Shown here in pieces: positions 31,473 through 39,434 of a stretch of DNA of 41,235 nt (the first letter of the stretch is position 1; each line of letters opens with the position of its first letter). The position numbers and the translations under genes were made by a program. The notes under the pieces were generated by a model. It saw nothing but the letters and a program-made list of their open reading frames with translations, had not been told where the DNA came from and searched no databases. The stretch is from the NCBI GenBank assembly GCA_029580855.1, contig JAKPQH010000124.1, forward strand, positions 1 to 41,235. Reading direction: 5' to 3'. Origin of the DNA: a bacterium. Lineage in GTDB: Bacteria; Methylomirabilota; Methylomirabilia; Methylomirabilales; 2-02-FULL-66-22.

Positions 31473-31889
31473 ATGGGCGCGGACGGGGAACTCGAGCGGA
31501 CGGGCGAGCTGTTGAGGTGGCTGGAAACCTTGCGCGGCCGGGATCTCACGGACGCAGAGGTCGAGGCCGCGGCGGACCGTCTCTTGGGCGCGTCGGCGCT
31601 GGCGCTGCCCATCCTTCTGGCGCAGTTCGCCGATGCCGACGAGGATGCGGCGCTCCTGGCGGTGGCGACCGTGACCTTGAAGCGGTGGGCGGAGCCCCAT
31701 CCGATCGAGCCCCTGATGGCCCTGCTGCGAAGCCCGGGTGTCGGGGCGCTCGGGAAAGCGCTGATCATGAAAGTGCTGGAGCGGTACGGGGTTGACACGG
31801 ACGCCTCCGGCCTGTTCGGTGTGGGGCTCGATCTGGAGGCGTACACGCTGGATACGGGCGGGGGGGACGGGGGAGTGTCCCGGAATTGA
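31473..31889 (+). CDS. Unknown 138-aa helical protein upstream of gpsA
   Basis: Not recognised as a named family. The sequence is mostly alpha-helical with HEAT-like helix pairs, e.g. LLRWLETLRGRDLTDAEVEAA, LALPILLAQFADADEDAAL, and PIEPLMALLRSPGVGALGKAL followed by IMKVLERYGV. The tail is Gly/Asp-rich. No signal peptide, membrane helix or cysteines. The start follows GGGGGCGGG, which is a weak Shine-Dalgarno match. The stop overlaps the TTG start of gpsA by 4 nt, so the two are translationally coupled; a scaffold or regulatory role is possible but unproven. Confidence 0.68.
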   Translation: MGADGELERTGELLRWLETLRGRDLTDAEVEAAADRLLGASALALPILLAQFADADEDAALLAVATVTLKRWAEPHPIEPLMALLRSPGVGALGKALIMKVLERYGVDTDASGLFGVGLDLEAYTLDTGGGDGGVSRN

Positions 31890-32914
31890 CGGCCGAGTCA
31901 GGCGGCGCACCGGATGCGGCCGCGGTCGTGGGGGCCGGGGCCTGGGGGACCAGCCTGGCCTGTGTCCTGGGCGAGAGATACGACGAGGTCGCGCTCTGGG
32001 TGTACGAGGCCGACCTGGCCAGGGACATGGCGCGCGCACGGGAAAACGCCGTGTACCTTCCGGGTGTCCGGCTGCCCCCGGCGGTGCGACCGACATCGTC
32101 GCTGGCGGAGGCGGTCCGAGGGCGGGGGCTGGTACTCGTCGTGGTTCCCTCGCATGTGTTCCGCGGTATTCTGGGCTCGATGGCGCCCGGGCTTGCGGCG
32201 GGCGTCGTCCTGGTCAGCGCGACCAAAGGGTTAGAGGTCGCAAGTCTCTGTACGATGTCCCAGATCATGGGGGAGGTGCTGGCGCCCACGCATCGCGCCG
32301 GGATCGCGGTTCTGTCCGGCCCGAGCTTTGCGCGGGAGGTTGCCGAGAGGCGTCCGACCGCCGTGGTGGCGGCCGCGGAGGATCCCACGCTCGCCCGGCG
32401 CGTGCAGCAGGCGTTGAGCGGCGGACCCCTCCGGGTGTATGCCGGGACCGATCCGCTCGGTGTGGAACTCGGCGGTGCGGTCAAGAACGTGATCGCCATC
32501 GCCGCGGGCATCGTGGACGGACTGGCCCTGGGCGCGAACGCCAGGGCGGCTCTTGTCACACGCGGACTCGCGGAGATGACGCGGCTCGGTGTCGCCCTGG
32601 GCGCGGAGGCGCGGACGTTCGCAGGGCTGTCCGGCATGGGAGATCTGGTCCTGACGTGCACCGGGGATCTGTCGCGCAACCGCACCCTCGGCCGCGCGCT
32701 GGCGGCGGGGGCGCGGCCCACCGATGTCGTGGCGGACTCGCGGACGGTCGCCGAGGGGGTGAATACGTGTCGCTCCGTCCGGCGATTGGCGGAACGGCAT
32801 GAGGTGGAGATGCCGATCTGCGAGGCCGTGCACCGGGTTCTCTTCGAGGGCCAGGACGCCCGGGAGGCGGCGGAACAGCTGATGTCGCGCGGCCCGCGAT
32901 TCGAGGCGGAATGA
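31886..32914 (+). CDS. gpsA: NAD(P)+-dependent glycerol-3-phosphate dehydrogenase
   Basis: Reduces dihydroxyacetone phosphate to sn-glycerol 3-phosphate for phospholipid synthesis. The 342-aa product has the nucleotide-binding loop VVGAGAWGTSLA at about 14-25, VSATKGLE near 111-118, LSGPSFAREVA near 144-154, and the catalytic lysine in ELGGAVKNVIAIAAGIVDGL. It ends with the usual C-terminal helices (VEMPICEAVHRVLFEGQDA...). The TTG start overlaps the preceding stop (TTGA). Confidence 0.94.
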   Translation: MTAESGGAPDAAAVVGAGAWGTSLACVLGERYDEVALWVYEADLARDMARARENAVYLPGVRLPPAVRPTSSLAEAVRGRGLVLVVVPSHVFRGILGSMAPGLAAGVVLVSATKGLEVASLCTMSQIMGEVLAPTHRAGIAVLSGPSFAREVAERRPTAVVAAAEDPTLARRVQQALSGGPLRVYAGTDPLGVELGGAVKNVIAIAAGIVDGLALGANARAALVTRGLAEMTRLGVALGAEARTFAGLSGMGDLVLTCTGDLSRNRTLGRALAAGARPTDVVADSRTVAEGVNTCRSVRRLAERHEVEMPICEAVHRVLFEGQDAREAAEQLMSRGPRFEAE

Positions 32915-32959
32915 AAAACGGCGGAGAACAGCGGTGAAGCGGGAGAACAGGAGGGACGT

Positions 32960-33901
32960 ATGCGGGTGGCGGTGATGGGAAGCGGGGGGATCGGCGGATT
33001 CTACGGCGGCAAGCTGGCGGCGGCGGGGGAGGACGTCACGTTTATCGCGCGGGGCGCGCACCTGGAGGCGATCCGGCGTAACGGCCTGCAGGTGAAGAGC
33101 GTGGCCGGTGATTTTCAGGTTCGACCCAACGCCACGGACAACCCCGCCACCATCGGTTCGGCCGAGATGGTTCTTTTCTGTGTCAAAGGTTACGACACCG
33201 AGACCGCAGCGGAACGGATCCGCCCCCTGGTCGGGAGCGAGACGGCGGTCTTGTGTCTCCAGAACGGCGTGGACAACGAGGAGAAGCTGGCGCGCATCTT
33301 GGGCGCGTCCCACGTGGTGGGCGGCGTGGTGCATATTCTGTCCACGATCAGCGCCCCCGGGATCATCAGCCAGGTGGCGGGTCCGTGCACGCTCAAGTGC
33401 GGGGAGATGGCCGGCGGCCCGTCGTCCCGCGTCGCGCGCATCGTGGACGCGTTCGTGCGCGCGGGTGTGCGCGCTGAGGCGTCCGCCAACATCCTCGTGG
33501 ACCTTTGGGAGAAGTTCCTGTTTATCTGCGCGCAGGGTGGGGTGACGGCGCTGACGCGGCTGGGGATCGGCGAGATCCTGGGTTGTCCCGAGACCGCCGG
33601 GTTCTACCGCGCCGTCATGGAAGAGATCGCCGCGGTAGGCCGTGCGAAAGGGGTTGCGCTGCCGGCGGATGCCGTGGAGCGCGCCATCGCCTTCGCCGGG
33701 ACGCTCCAGCCGACGATGCGCTCGTCCCTCGCCCACGACCTGGAGCACGGAAACCGGCTGGAAATTGACGCGCTGATGGGCGCCGTGGTGCGGTACGGCG
33801 CCGAGGTCGGTGTTCCGACGCCGCTCAATGCCGCGGTCTACGCGTGCCTGCGGCCGCACCACCGCCGCGCGCTGGCGGCGAGAGAGGCCGCGGCGGGCTG
33901 A
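32960..33901 (+). CDS. panE: Ketopantoate reductase-family protein (PanE/ApbA)
   Basis: A 313-aa NADPH-dependent 2-dehydropantoate 2-reductase-type enzyme, the pantoate-forming step of coenzyme A synthesis in many bacteria. It has the dinucleotide loop VMGSGGIGGFYGGKL at about 5-19, CLQNGVDNEEKLA near 98-110, the catalytic-Lys motif DLWEKFLFICAQGGVTAL near 178-195, and SSLAHDLEHGNRLEID near 256-271. Some paralogs reduce other 2-oxoacids, so the exact substrate is an inference. AGGAGGG precedes the ATG. It follows gpsA by 45 nt. Confidence 0.85.
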   Translation: MRVAVMGSGGIGGFYGGKLAAAGEDVTFIARGAHLEAIRRNGLQVKSVAGDFQVRPNATDNPATIGSAEMVLFCVKGYDTETAAERIRPLVGSETAVLCLQNGVDNEEKLARILGASHVVGGVVHILSTISAPGIISQVAGPCTLKCGEMAGGPSSRVARIVDAFVRAGVRAEASANILVDLWEKFLFICAQGGVTALTRLGIGEILGCPETAGFYRAVMEEIAAVGRAKGVALPADAVERAIAFAGTLQPTMRSSLAHDLEHGNRLEIDALMGAVVRYGAEVGVPTPLNAAVYACLRPHHRRALAAREAAAG

Positions 33902-33958
33902 CGAGATCGGCGCGCGCTCGGCTCGGTCTCCCGTCGCGCCGGGCGCCGGGTAGCGCTG

Positions 33959-33984
33959 CCGCCCCGCCGCCGCTGGCGGGGCGG
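33959..33984 (+). other. 10-bp GC hairpin next to the DRG GTPase ribosome-binding site
   Basis: CCGCCCCGCC (33959-33968), loop GCCGCT, GGCGGGGCGG (33975-33984): a perfect 10-bp stem. The GGAG Shine-Dalgarno of the next gene begins a couple of bases later. It could end the panE transcript (no U run) or affect initiation of the GTPase gene. Confidence 0.45.
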
Positions 33985-33996
33985 TCGGAGCCGCGA

Positions 33997-34983
33997 ATGC
34001 CTGCGAACCTGACCCCGCAGTATCTCGAGGCCGAGCGACGCTTCCGCGGCGCCAAGTCCACCGAGGAGAAGCTGGCGGCTCTGGAAGCCATGATGGCCGT
34101 CATCCCGAAGCACAAGGGGACGGAGCATCTGCGCGGGGATCTGAAGCGGCGTTACGCGAAGCTGAAGGAGGAATCGGAGCAGGCCCGCCGCCGCCGGGGC
34201 GGGTTCTCCGTGGCGGTGGATCGCGAGGGGGCGGGTCAGGTGGTCCTGGTCGGTCCGCCCAACGCCGGGAAGTCGGCCCTGGTGGCGGCCCTCACGAAGT
34301 GCGCGACCGAGGTCGGCGACTACCCCTTCACGACGCGCAAGCCGATCGCCGGCATGATGCCCTTTGCCGACATCCAGATCCAGCTGGTGGACCTCCCGGC
34401 CGTCTCCGACGTCTACATGGAGCCGTGGGTGCCCTCGCTGGTGCGGCCCGCCGACCTTTGCCTGCTTGTGGCCGACCTGGCGAGCGGGACGGTCCTGGAG
34501 GATCTGGAACGGGTGCTGACCATCCTGGAGCGCGGCAAACTGACGTTGGCGTCTCCCACGGACGTTGTGACTCCGGCGGTGGGGTGGGCGCGCAAGCGCG
34601 CCATCCTGGTCGCCAACAAGCTGGATGCGCCGGAGGCCGGCGATGCCCTGGAGGTTCTCGGATCGGTCTACGAGGGGCGATACCCCGTCTGCGCGGTGTC
34701 ATCGCAGACGGGCCAGGGGCTCGAGACCCTACGGCGCGCCATCTACGACGGGCTCGGTGTCGTGCGGGTGTACTGCAAGCCCCCCGGCGAGAACCCTTCC
34801 CTGAAGTCGCCCGTGGTCTTGCCGCGCGGGAGCACCGTGGTCGAGATGGCGGAGAGCATCCACAAGGACTTCGCGCACCGGTTGAAATATGCGCGGATCT
34901 GGGGGTCCGGAAAATTCGACGGCCAGCGGGTCCAGCGCGGCTATGTGGTCCAAGAGGGCGACATCCTGGAGCTGCACATCTAG
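33997..34983 (+). CDS. DRG/Obg-like GTPase with C-terminal TGS domain
   Basis: A 328-aa translation-type GTPase. A charged helical N-terminus (about 1-78) precedes the G domain: G1 GPPNAGKS at 86-93, G2 region DYPFTTRKP, G3 VDLPA where DxxG would be usual, G4 NKLD near 205-208, and G5 CAVSSQTG. The C-terminal TGS domain (about 255-328) ends with QRGYVVQEGDILELHI. This matches the DRG subfamily, found in archaea, eukaryotes and some bacterial lineages. The Gly of G3 is replaced by Ala (DLPA). Function in bacteria is unknown, probably ribosome-linked. Confidence 0.85.
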   Translation: MPANLTPQYLEAERRFRGAKSTEEKLAALEAMMAVIPKHKGTEHLRGDLKRRYAKLKEESEQARRRRGGFSVAVDREGAGQVVLVGPPNAGKSALVAALTKCATEVGDYPFTTRKPIAGMMPFADIQIQLVDLPAVSDVYMEPWVPSLVRPADLCLLVADLASGTVLEDLERVLTILERGKLTLASPTDVVTPAVGWARKRAILVANKLDAPEAGDALEVLGSVYEGRYPVCAVSSQTGQGLETLRRAIYDGLGVVRVYCKPPGENPSLKSPVVLPRGSTVVEMAESIHKDFAHRLKYARIWGSGKFDGQRVQRGYVVQEGDILELHI

Positions 34984-35088
34984 CCCCGGGACGGAACGTG
35001 GGCCCCTCCCAAGGCCGCCAAGGACGCCCAGACCGGCGAGAACGCTTCAGAGGATGGGGACCCCCAGCGGGACCCACGGCGGTTCTGG

Positions 35089-35646
35089 ATGCCAGGACGC
35101 AACGCGATATCGGACCGGGATCCGGTTCGCCGTGACGCCGATGCCGGCATCTATGCGCTTGTCCTTTATCTTCCTCGGGCACGCGAGGTCGGCGCCGGAC
35201 GGTTGGGGCGCCGGCGTCTCGCCGCCGGCTGGTATGTGTACGTCGGGTCCGCGAAGCGCAATCTGGTGGCGCGACTGGCTCGCCATCTGCGACGCGCGAA
35301 GGGCCCGCACTGGCACATCGACCACCTGCGCGCCCTGGCGGGTGTAAAAGAGATCTGGATCTGGCCGTGGACGCATGGAGGCGAGTGCCGGACGAACGAC
35401 CGGATCCAGGAGTGTAGCGGGGCCAGCGTGCCGTGGACGGGTTTCGGCTCGTCGGACTGCCGCTGTACTTCCCACCTCACGCGGTTTGTCCAGAAACCCG
35501 CGGCGTGTTTCGGGGACGCGCCGACCCCGCTTGTCGTGAACCCAGGACGTTTGAGGCTGCCACGGGCGCGGGGTTTGACCCCTGACGTGAAGGGACGTAT
35601 ACTCTATCGCGCGCGACAAAGCGGCGCAGCAAAGGAGCCACCGTGA
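35089..35646 (+). CDS. DUF123 / GIY-YIG-like nuclease family protein
   Basis: A 185-aa protein with a DUF123 domain, a variant of the GIY-YIG nuclease fold. GIYALVLYLPRA at about 20-31 and GWYVYVGSAKRNL near 47-59 take the places of GIY and YIG. RLARHLRRAKGPHWHIDHLRA follows near 62-82, with the His residues the family conserves. CSGASVPWTGFGSSDCRC near 112-129 matches the Cys/Gly-rich second half. DUF123 also occurs fused to endonuclease III-type proteins, suggesting a DNA-repair role. No clear Shine-Dalgarno at the ATG. The stop overlaps the next GTG by 4 nt. Confidence 0.85.
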   Translation: MPGRNAISDRDPVRRDADAGIYALVLYLPRAREVGAGRLGRRRLAAGWYVYVGSAKRNLVARLARHLRRAKGPHWHIDHLRALAGVKEIWIWPWTHGGECRTNDRIQECSGASVPWTGFGSSDCRCTSHLTRFVQKPAACFGDAPTPLVVNPGRLRLPRARGLTPDVKGRILYRARQSGAAKEPP

Positions 35647-35921
35647 CGACCCACGACGACGCCAAGGCCGAGGCGAAGAGCCCGCAGGACGAAGCGCCCC
35701 ACATGTGCCCGTACTGGCACCAGGTGGCCAGCGACTTTGCCTCGATGTATCCGGCGGGCGGGTACTGTATCGCCGGGTGCCACAAAAAGATCAAGGTCAT
35801 GGCGGGGAAGACGCTGGATGAGGTCTGCGCCATGCACTACAGCGAGTGCGAGGGGTACCAGCGCGCGCTGGCGGACGAACAGACGAGAGCGCGCGCGACC
35901 CCCGAGTCGCTCCGCAAGTAG
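35643..35921 (+). CDS. Cys/His-rich 92-aa protein of unknown function
   Basis: GTG start at 35643 with a strong AAAGGAG. The sequence has five cysteines (C22, C42, C46, C62, C69) and four histidines (20, 26, 47, 65), in MCPYWHQVASDF, YCIAGCHKKIKVM and VCAMHYSECEGYQRA. The spacing suggests a metal or iron-sulfur site, or a disulfide-bonded fold. No signal peptide, so it would be cytoplasmic. I do not recognise a named family. It overlaps the DUF123 stop and lies 12 nt before the radical SAM gene, so it may serve that enzyme. Confidence 0.65.
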   Translation: MTTHDDAKAEAKSPQDEAPHMCPYWHQVASDFASMYPAGGYCIAGCHKKIKVMAGKTLDEVCAMHYSECEGYQRALADEQTRARATPESLRK

Positions 35922-35933
35922 AGGGTGGCCCCG

Positions 35934-37067
35934 ATGGCCCGCTGTCGTTTCTGCGGCAAGGACTCGCCGCTGACGGCGGCGAGCCTGGGCGTGTGCTGTT
36001 CCTGTCTGCGTCTCGGGCCCGTCGGACTCTCCCGGCAGCTGGACCGGGCGCACGAGGCCGCGCGGCTGCCGTTCGGTCTTCCCCTTCATCCCCCGCAAGA
36101 CCCCCACGGTCTCCTCTGTCGTCGCTGCGCCAACCGATGTCGCATTCCCGCGGGCGGCGTGGGCTACTGCGGACTACGGGCGAATGTCCGTCGCCGGCTG
36201 ATCGGCGCAGCGGCGCGGCGCGGCCGGGCACACTGGTACCTCGACCCCCTGCCGACGAACTGTGTGGCCGACTGGGTGTGTCCGGGCGGCACCGGTGCCG
36301 GCTATCCCACGTGGGCCCACGTCGCGGGGCCGGAGTACGGTTATACGAATCTTGCGGTCTTCTACTACGGCTGCTCGTTCGACTGCCTGGGTTGCCAGAA
36401 CTGGCAGTGCCGCGACATCCCGCGCGGCGACGAAGGGGTATCGCCGCCCACCCTGGCCGCCCACGCCTCGGGCCGGGTGGCGTGCCTCTGCTTCTTCGGC
36501 GGGGATCCGGGCCCGCAGATCCCGCATTCGCTGGCCGTCGCCGCGTCCGCCAGGATGAACCGACGGGGCCGCATCCTCCGAATCTGCTGGGAGACCAACG
36601 GCGGTATGCATCCGCGCTGGATGGATCGCGCGATGCGCGTGGCGTTGGAGTCCGGCGGCTGCATCAAGTTCGACCTCAAAGCGTGGGACGACGGCATACA
36701 CGTGGCCCTCGCCGGCCGCCCGAACCGGCAGACCCTGGCGAACTTCCAGCGCGCGGCAGCGATGGCCGCAGCGCGGCGGGACCCGCCGGCGCTGGTGGCC
36801 AGCACCCTGCTGGTGCCCGGGTACGTGGATGCGGCAGAAGTCGCGAAGATCGCCGCCTTCATCGCCGCTATCGACCCCGACATCCCGTACGCGCTGCTGG
36901 GCTTTCACCCACAGTTCCACCTCCACGACCTTCCCGTGACGTCCCGGGCGCATGCGCAGGCCGCCGTGGCTGCCGCGAGGGCCGCCGGTCTGCGCCGGGT
37001 GCACATCGGGAATCGGCACCTTCTGGGGGACGACTACGGCGTCGAGGACCCGGCGCCGTACGCGTAG
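35934..37067 (+). CDS. AmrS-like radical SAM protein with N-terminal Cys-rich domain
   Basis: A 377-aa radical SAM enzyme. The 4Fe-4S motif C-x3-C-x2-C is C147, C151, C154 in YYGCSFDCLGCQNW. Upstream are two cysteine clusters: CRFCGK with CCSC at residues 4-24, and LCRRCANRCRIPAGGVGYCGLR at about 61-82. The latter is the CxxC-x3-C-x8-CG pattern of AmmeMemoRadiSam (AmrS) and PflA-like activases. Later CFFGGDPGPQ and FDLKAWDDGIHVALAG (compare the D-K-x-D of activases) support that group. The partner AmrA/AmrB genes are not seen nearby, so the substrate is open. The start ATG at 35934 has GAGGG 8 nt upstream. Confidence 0.82.
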   Translation: MARCRFCGKDSPLTAASLGVCCSCLRLGPVGLSRQLDRAHEAARLPFGLPLHPPQDPHGLLCRRCANRCRIPAGGVGYCGLRANVRRRLIGAAARRGRAHWYLDPLPTNCVADWVCPGGTGAGYPTWAHVAGPEYGYTNLAVFYYGCSFDCLGCQNWQCRDIPRGDEGVSPPTLAAHASGRVACLCFFGGDPGPQIPHSLAVAASARMNRRGRILRICWETNGGMHPRWMDRAMRVALESGGCIKFDLKAWDDGIHVALAGRPNRQTLANFQRAAAMAAARRDPPALVASTLLVPGYVDAAEVAKIAAFIAAIDPDIPYALLGFHPQFHLHDLPVTSRAHAQAAVAAARAAGLRRVHIGNRHLLGDDYGVEDPAPYA

Positions 37068-37180
37068 TCCCGTGAGGACGCACAGGGCGACCGGACCCGG
37101 ACCGGTTGTCTTCCCTGGATGCCGGGCGGGCCGGGGCGACCTGTCGTGGGTGACGGATGTCTCGTGAAGGGAAGGGGGCC

Positions 37181-38545
37181 ATGACCGATCGTTATCGGGT
37201 CATCATCGTCGGGGCGGGACCCGCCGGGATGTTCGCGGCGCTGGAGCTCTCCCGTGCCGGTGTCGAGGGAATTCTCCTCATCGAGAAGGGGCCGGACTTG
37301 CCGGAGCGCCAGCGCCTGGGCCGCGGCGTGTCCATGCTCAGCGGCTGGGGCGGAGCCGGCGCGTACAGCGATGGGAAACTGGCGCTCTCGACCGAAGTCG
37401 GCGGTTTCATGCGCCGGTACTGCACCGCCGCCGACCTGGCGGCGTTGGTCGAGCGCGTGGACGAGACATACCGGGAGTTCGGCGCGCCGGCGGAGCTGCA
37501 CGGGTCGGACGCCGAGGCGGTGGCCCGGCTCCAGCGCGAGGCGGCGCGGCTGGACATGAAACTCATCCCCAGCCGCTACCGACACCTGGGAACCGACGGA
37601 TGCGAGAAGTTGGTAGGCAGGCTGCGGGACTATCTGGGAGGCCGGGTGCAGATCCGCTGCGCGACGCCGGTGACCGCGGTCCTCGCCAAGGACGGCGTGG
37701 CGTGCGGGGTGCGGTTGGAGGACGGGGGCGAGGTCGCCGCCCCGTACGTCATCCTGGCACCCGGGCGCGAGGGGTCGTCCTGGCTGGCGCTGGAGGCGGA
37801 GCGTCTAGGCCTGCGCACCGCGATCAATCCCGTGGACATCGGCGTGCGCGCGGAGGTGCCCGCCTCGGTGATGGAGGACATCACCCGAGCCACCTACGAG
37901 GCGAAGATCGTCTACTACACGCGACGGTTCGAGGATATGGTCCGGACGTTCTGCATGTGTCCGTACGGGGAGGTCATCCGCGAAGACCTCGACGGTCTCT
38001 ACACCGTGAACGGCCACAGCTACGCGCACCGCAGGACGGCGAATACAAACTTCGCGCTTCTCGTCAGCAAGACCTTCACCGAGCCGTTTCGGGAGCCTAT
38101 CGCGTACGGCCGCCACATCGCACGGCTGGCCAACATGCTGGGCGGCGAGGTCATCGTCCAGCGCGCCGGCGACCTCCGGCAGGGGCGACGCTCGACCCCC
38201 GGACGGCTGGAGCGGGGGCTGACGGCTCCCACGTTGAAAGAGGCCACGCCCGGGGATCTGAGCTTGGTCCTCCCGTACAGATATCTGGCAAATATCCTGG
38301 AGATGCTGGAGGCGCTGGACCGCCTGGCCCCGGGAGTGAACTCGGTCCATACCTTGCTGTACGGCGTCGAGGTCAAGTTCTATTCGCTTCAGCTTCGGCT
38401 GAGCCCTTCGCTGGAGACGGAGATCGAGGGACTCTTTGCCGTCGGCGACGGCGCCGGCGTGAGCCGCGGGCTGATGCAGGCGTCGGCCTCGGGGGTGCTG
38501 GCCGCCCGCGCGATTGCGACCTTGCTGGCGCACCGGACCCGTTGA
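37181..38545 (+). CDS. FAD-dependent oxidoreductase (flavoprotein dehydrogenase)
   Basis: A 454-aa flavoprotein. The N-terminal dinucleotide fold is VIIVGAGPAGMFAALELSRAG at about 6-26 (split here: VIIVGAGPAG, then MFAALELSRAG). GVSMLSGWGGAGAYSDGKLAL near 54-74 and a C-terminal second FAD motif LFAVGDGAGVSRGLMQASASG near 420-440 follow. It resembles the 'NAD(P)/FAD-dependent, FAD-dependent dehydrogenase' proteins that share the GGAG-x-SDGKL motif, whose reaction is not established. A mid-protein FCMCPYGEVI stretch has two cysteines. ATG 37181 has GAAGGG upstream; another in-frame ATG at 37157 is possible. Confidence 0.82.
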   Translation: MTDRYRVIIVGAGPAGMFAALELSRAGVEGILLIEKGPDLPERQRLGRGVSMLSGWGGAGAYSDGKLALSTEVGGFMRRYCTAADLAALVERVDETYREFGAPAELHGSDAEAVARLQREAARLDMKLIPSRYRHLGTDGCEKLVGRLRDYLGGRVQIRCATPVTAVLAKDGVACGVRLEDGGEVAAPYVILAPGREGSSWLALEAERLGLRTAINPVDIGVRAEVPASVMEDITRATYEAKIVYYTRRFEDMVRTFCMCPYGEVIREDLDGLYTVNGHSYAHRRTANTNFALLVSKTFTEPFREPIAYGRHIARLANMLGGEVIVQRAGDLRQGRRSTPGRLERGLTAPTLKEATPGDLSLVLPYRYLANILEMLEALDRLAPGVNSVHTLLYGVEVKFYSLQLRLSPSLETEIEGLFAVGDGAGVSRGLMQASASGVLAARAIATLLAHRTR

Positions 38546-38696
38546 AACCGGCGCTCTGGAGGTCACGCTGGCGAGCAAACGCGAGGATCGCGGCGCGGGG
38601 GAACGGACGGGTGCAATTTTCACGATCCGGAAGATTCCAGATCAGTCCGTAAAATGAATGAGTTATACGTAAAACGTTACACGAAGGTGGAACACG

Positions 38697-39149
38697 TTAT
38701 TTTGGGTCGGTGTGGGTGCGCCGATCCATGAAAAAGGGCGGAGACCCCTCAAGGAATTTGTGAGCTTTGCCGAGGAGATCCCTGGCCGTATCGAACGTGA
38801 GACGCTGAAGCCCCTCCTCATACGACACCCAGGCGTACCCGGAATGCTCGCTCGAGAGGGTGACCGCCCCCACGGACGTCTCGGCCAGAAAGTAGATGAC
38901 GACTTTCCGCATCTGCTCGCCCGCCCGACGATAGACATATCGCATCCGCTCCATGTAGCCGGAGACGAAGCGGGCGTCCTGGATCCCGGTCTCCTCGCGT
39001 AACTCGCGGCGGGCGGTGGTGACGGGGTCTTCCCCCTCCTCGATGTGGCCCTTGGGGAAATCCCAGTGCGAGCCGTAGTCGAGGAGGAGGTATTCCGGCT
39101 GCGGCCGGTTGCGAAACACAATCACGCCGGCGGACACTTCGTATCCCAT
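38697..39149 (-). CDS. Nudix hydrolase, diadenosine tetraphosphatase-like
   Basis: A 150-aa Nudix enzyme. The Nudix box G-x5-E-x7-REU-x-EE-x-GU is complete at residues 34-56 (GHIEEGEDPVTTARREL, then REETGI). The start MGYEVSAGVIVFRNRP and HWDFPKGHIEEGE match bacterial Ap4A hydrolases (NudA/bis-5'-nucleosyl-tetraphosphatase type). These split Ap4A into ATP and AMP and limit stress alarmones. The C-terminal SYEEGLQRLTFDTARDLL is typical too. The gene is divergent from the 40-aa basic peptide gene. Confidence 0.88.
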   Translation of the reverse strand: MGYEVSAGVIVFRNRPQPEYLLLDYGSHWDFPKGHIEEGEDPVTTARRELREETGIQDARFVSGYMERMRYVYRRAGEQMRKVVIYFLAETSVGAVTLSSEHSGYAWVSYEEGLQRLTFDTARDLLGKAHKFLEGSPPFFMDRRTHTDPK

Positions 39150-39262
39150 GGCGCATACTTATACCCGAGCGGCGGCTTCTTGCCAAGCTTTTGCGGGTCG
39201 CCGAGCGGCGTCGGCCTTCCGTGCGCGCTCTCCTGCGCGGACGCCGTGTCGCGAAGTTTGCA

Positions 39263-39291
39263 TTGAAAATGACCCGGGGTCCCGCTACAGT
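39263..39291 (+). promoter_or_regulatory. Sigma70-like promoter for the small basic peptide and exported protein
   Basis: TTGAAA at 39263-39268, 17-nt spacer, TACAGT at 39286-39291, ending 20 nt before the ATG at 39312. The GGAGGAG at 39301-39307 lies between, giving a compact leader. Confidence 0.6.
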
Positions 39292-39311
39292 GAGACATCC
39301 GGAGGAGCGTC

Positions 39312-39434
39312 ATGGGCCGTCGCTCGCCGACCGTGGGACGCACGATGCCCCGTAGCGCCGATGGGCACCATCGCCGCGAGATCCTCAAGCTGGTTCCCAA
39401 GCTGCGGAAAATCAAGCCGGCCAAGGGGCGGTGA
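39312..39434 (+). CDS. 40-aa highly basic peptide
   Basis: Opens with ATG after a near-perfect GGAGGAG and a recognisable promoter. The product MGRRSPTVGRTMPRSADG, then HHRREILKLVPKLRKIKP and AKGR, carries about a third Arg/Lys/His and no Asp/Glu beyond two or three. Such a charge would favour nucleic-acid or ribosome binding, but this is inference. Its stop TGA overlaps the ATG of the following exported-protein gene (TGATG), so the two are translationally coupled. I know no family for it. Confidence 0.6.
   Translation: MGRRSPTVGRTMPRSADGHHRREILKLVPKLRKIKPAKGR

Noticed and set aside
38546..38696. AT-richer gap as a possible attachment site or origin
   Set aside because: No tRNA end, direct repeats or DnaA-box cluster are visible; it is simply the convergent gap after the flavoprotein gene.
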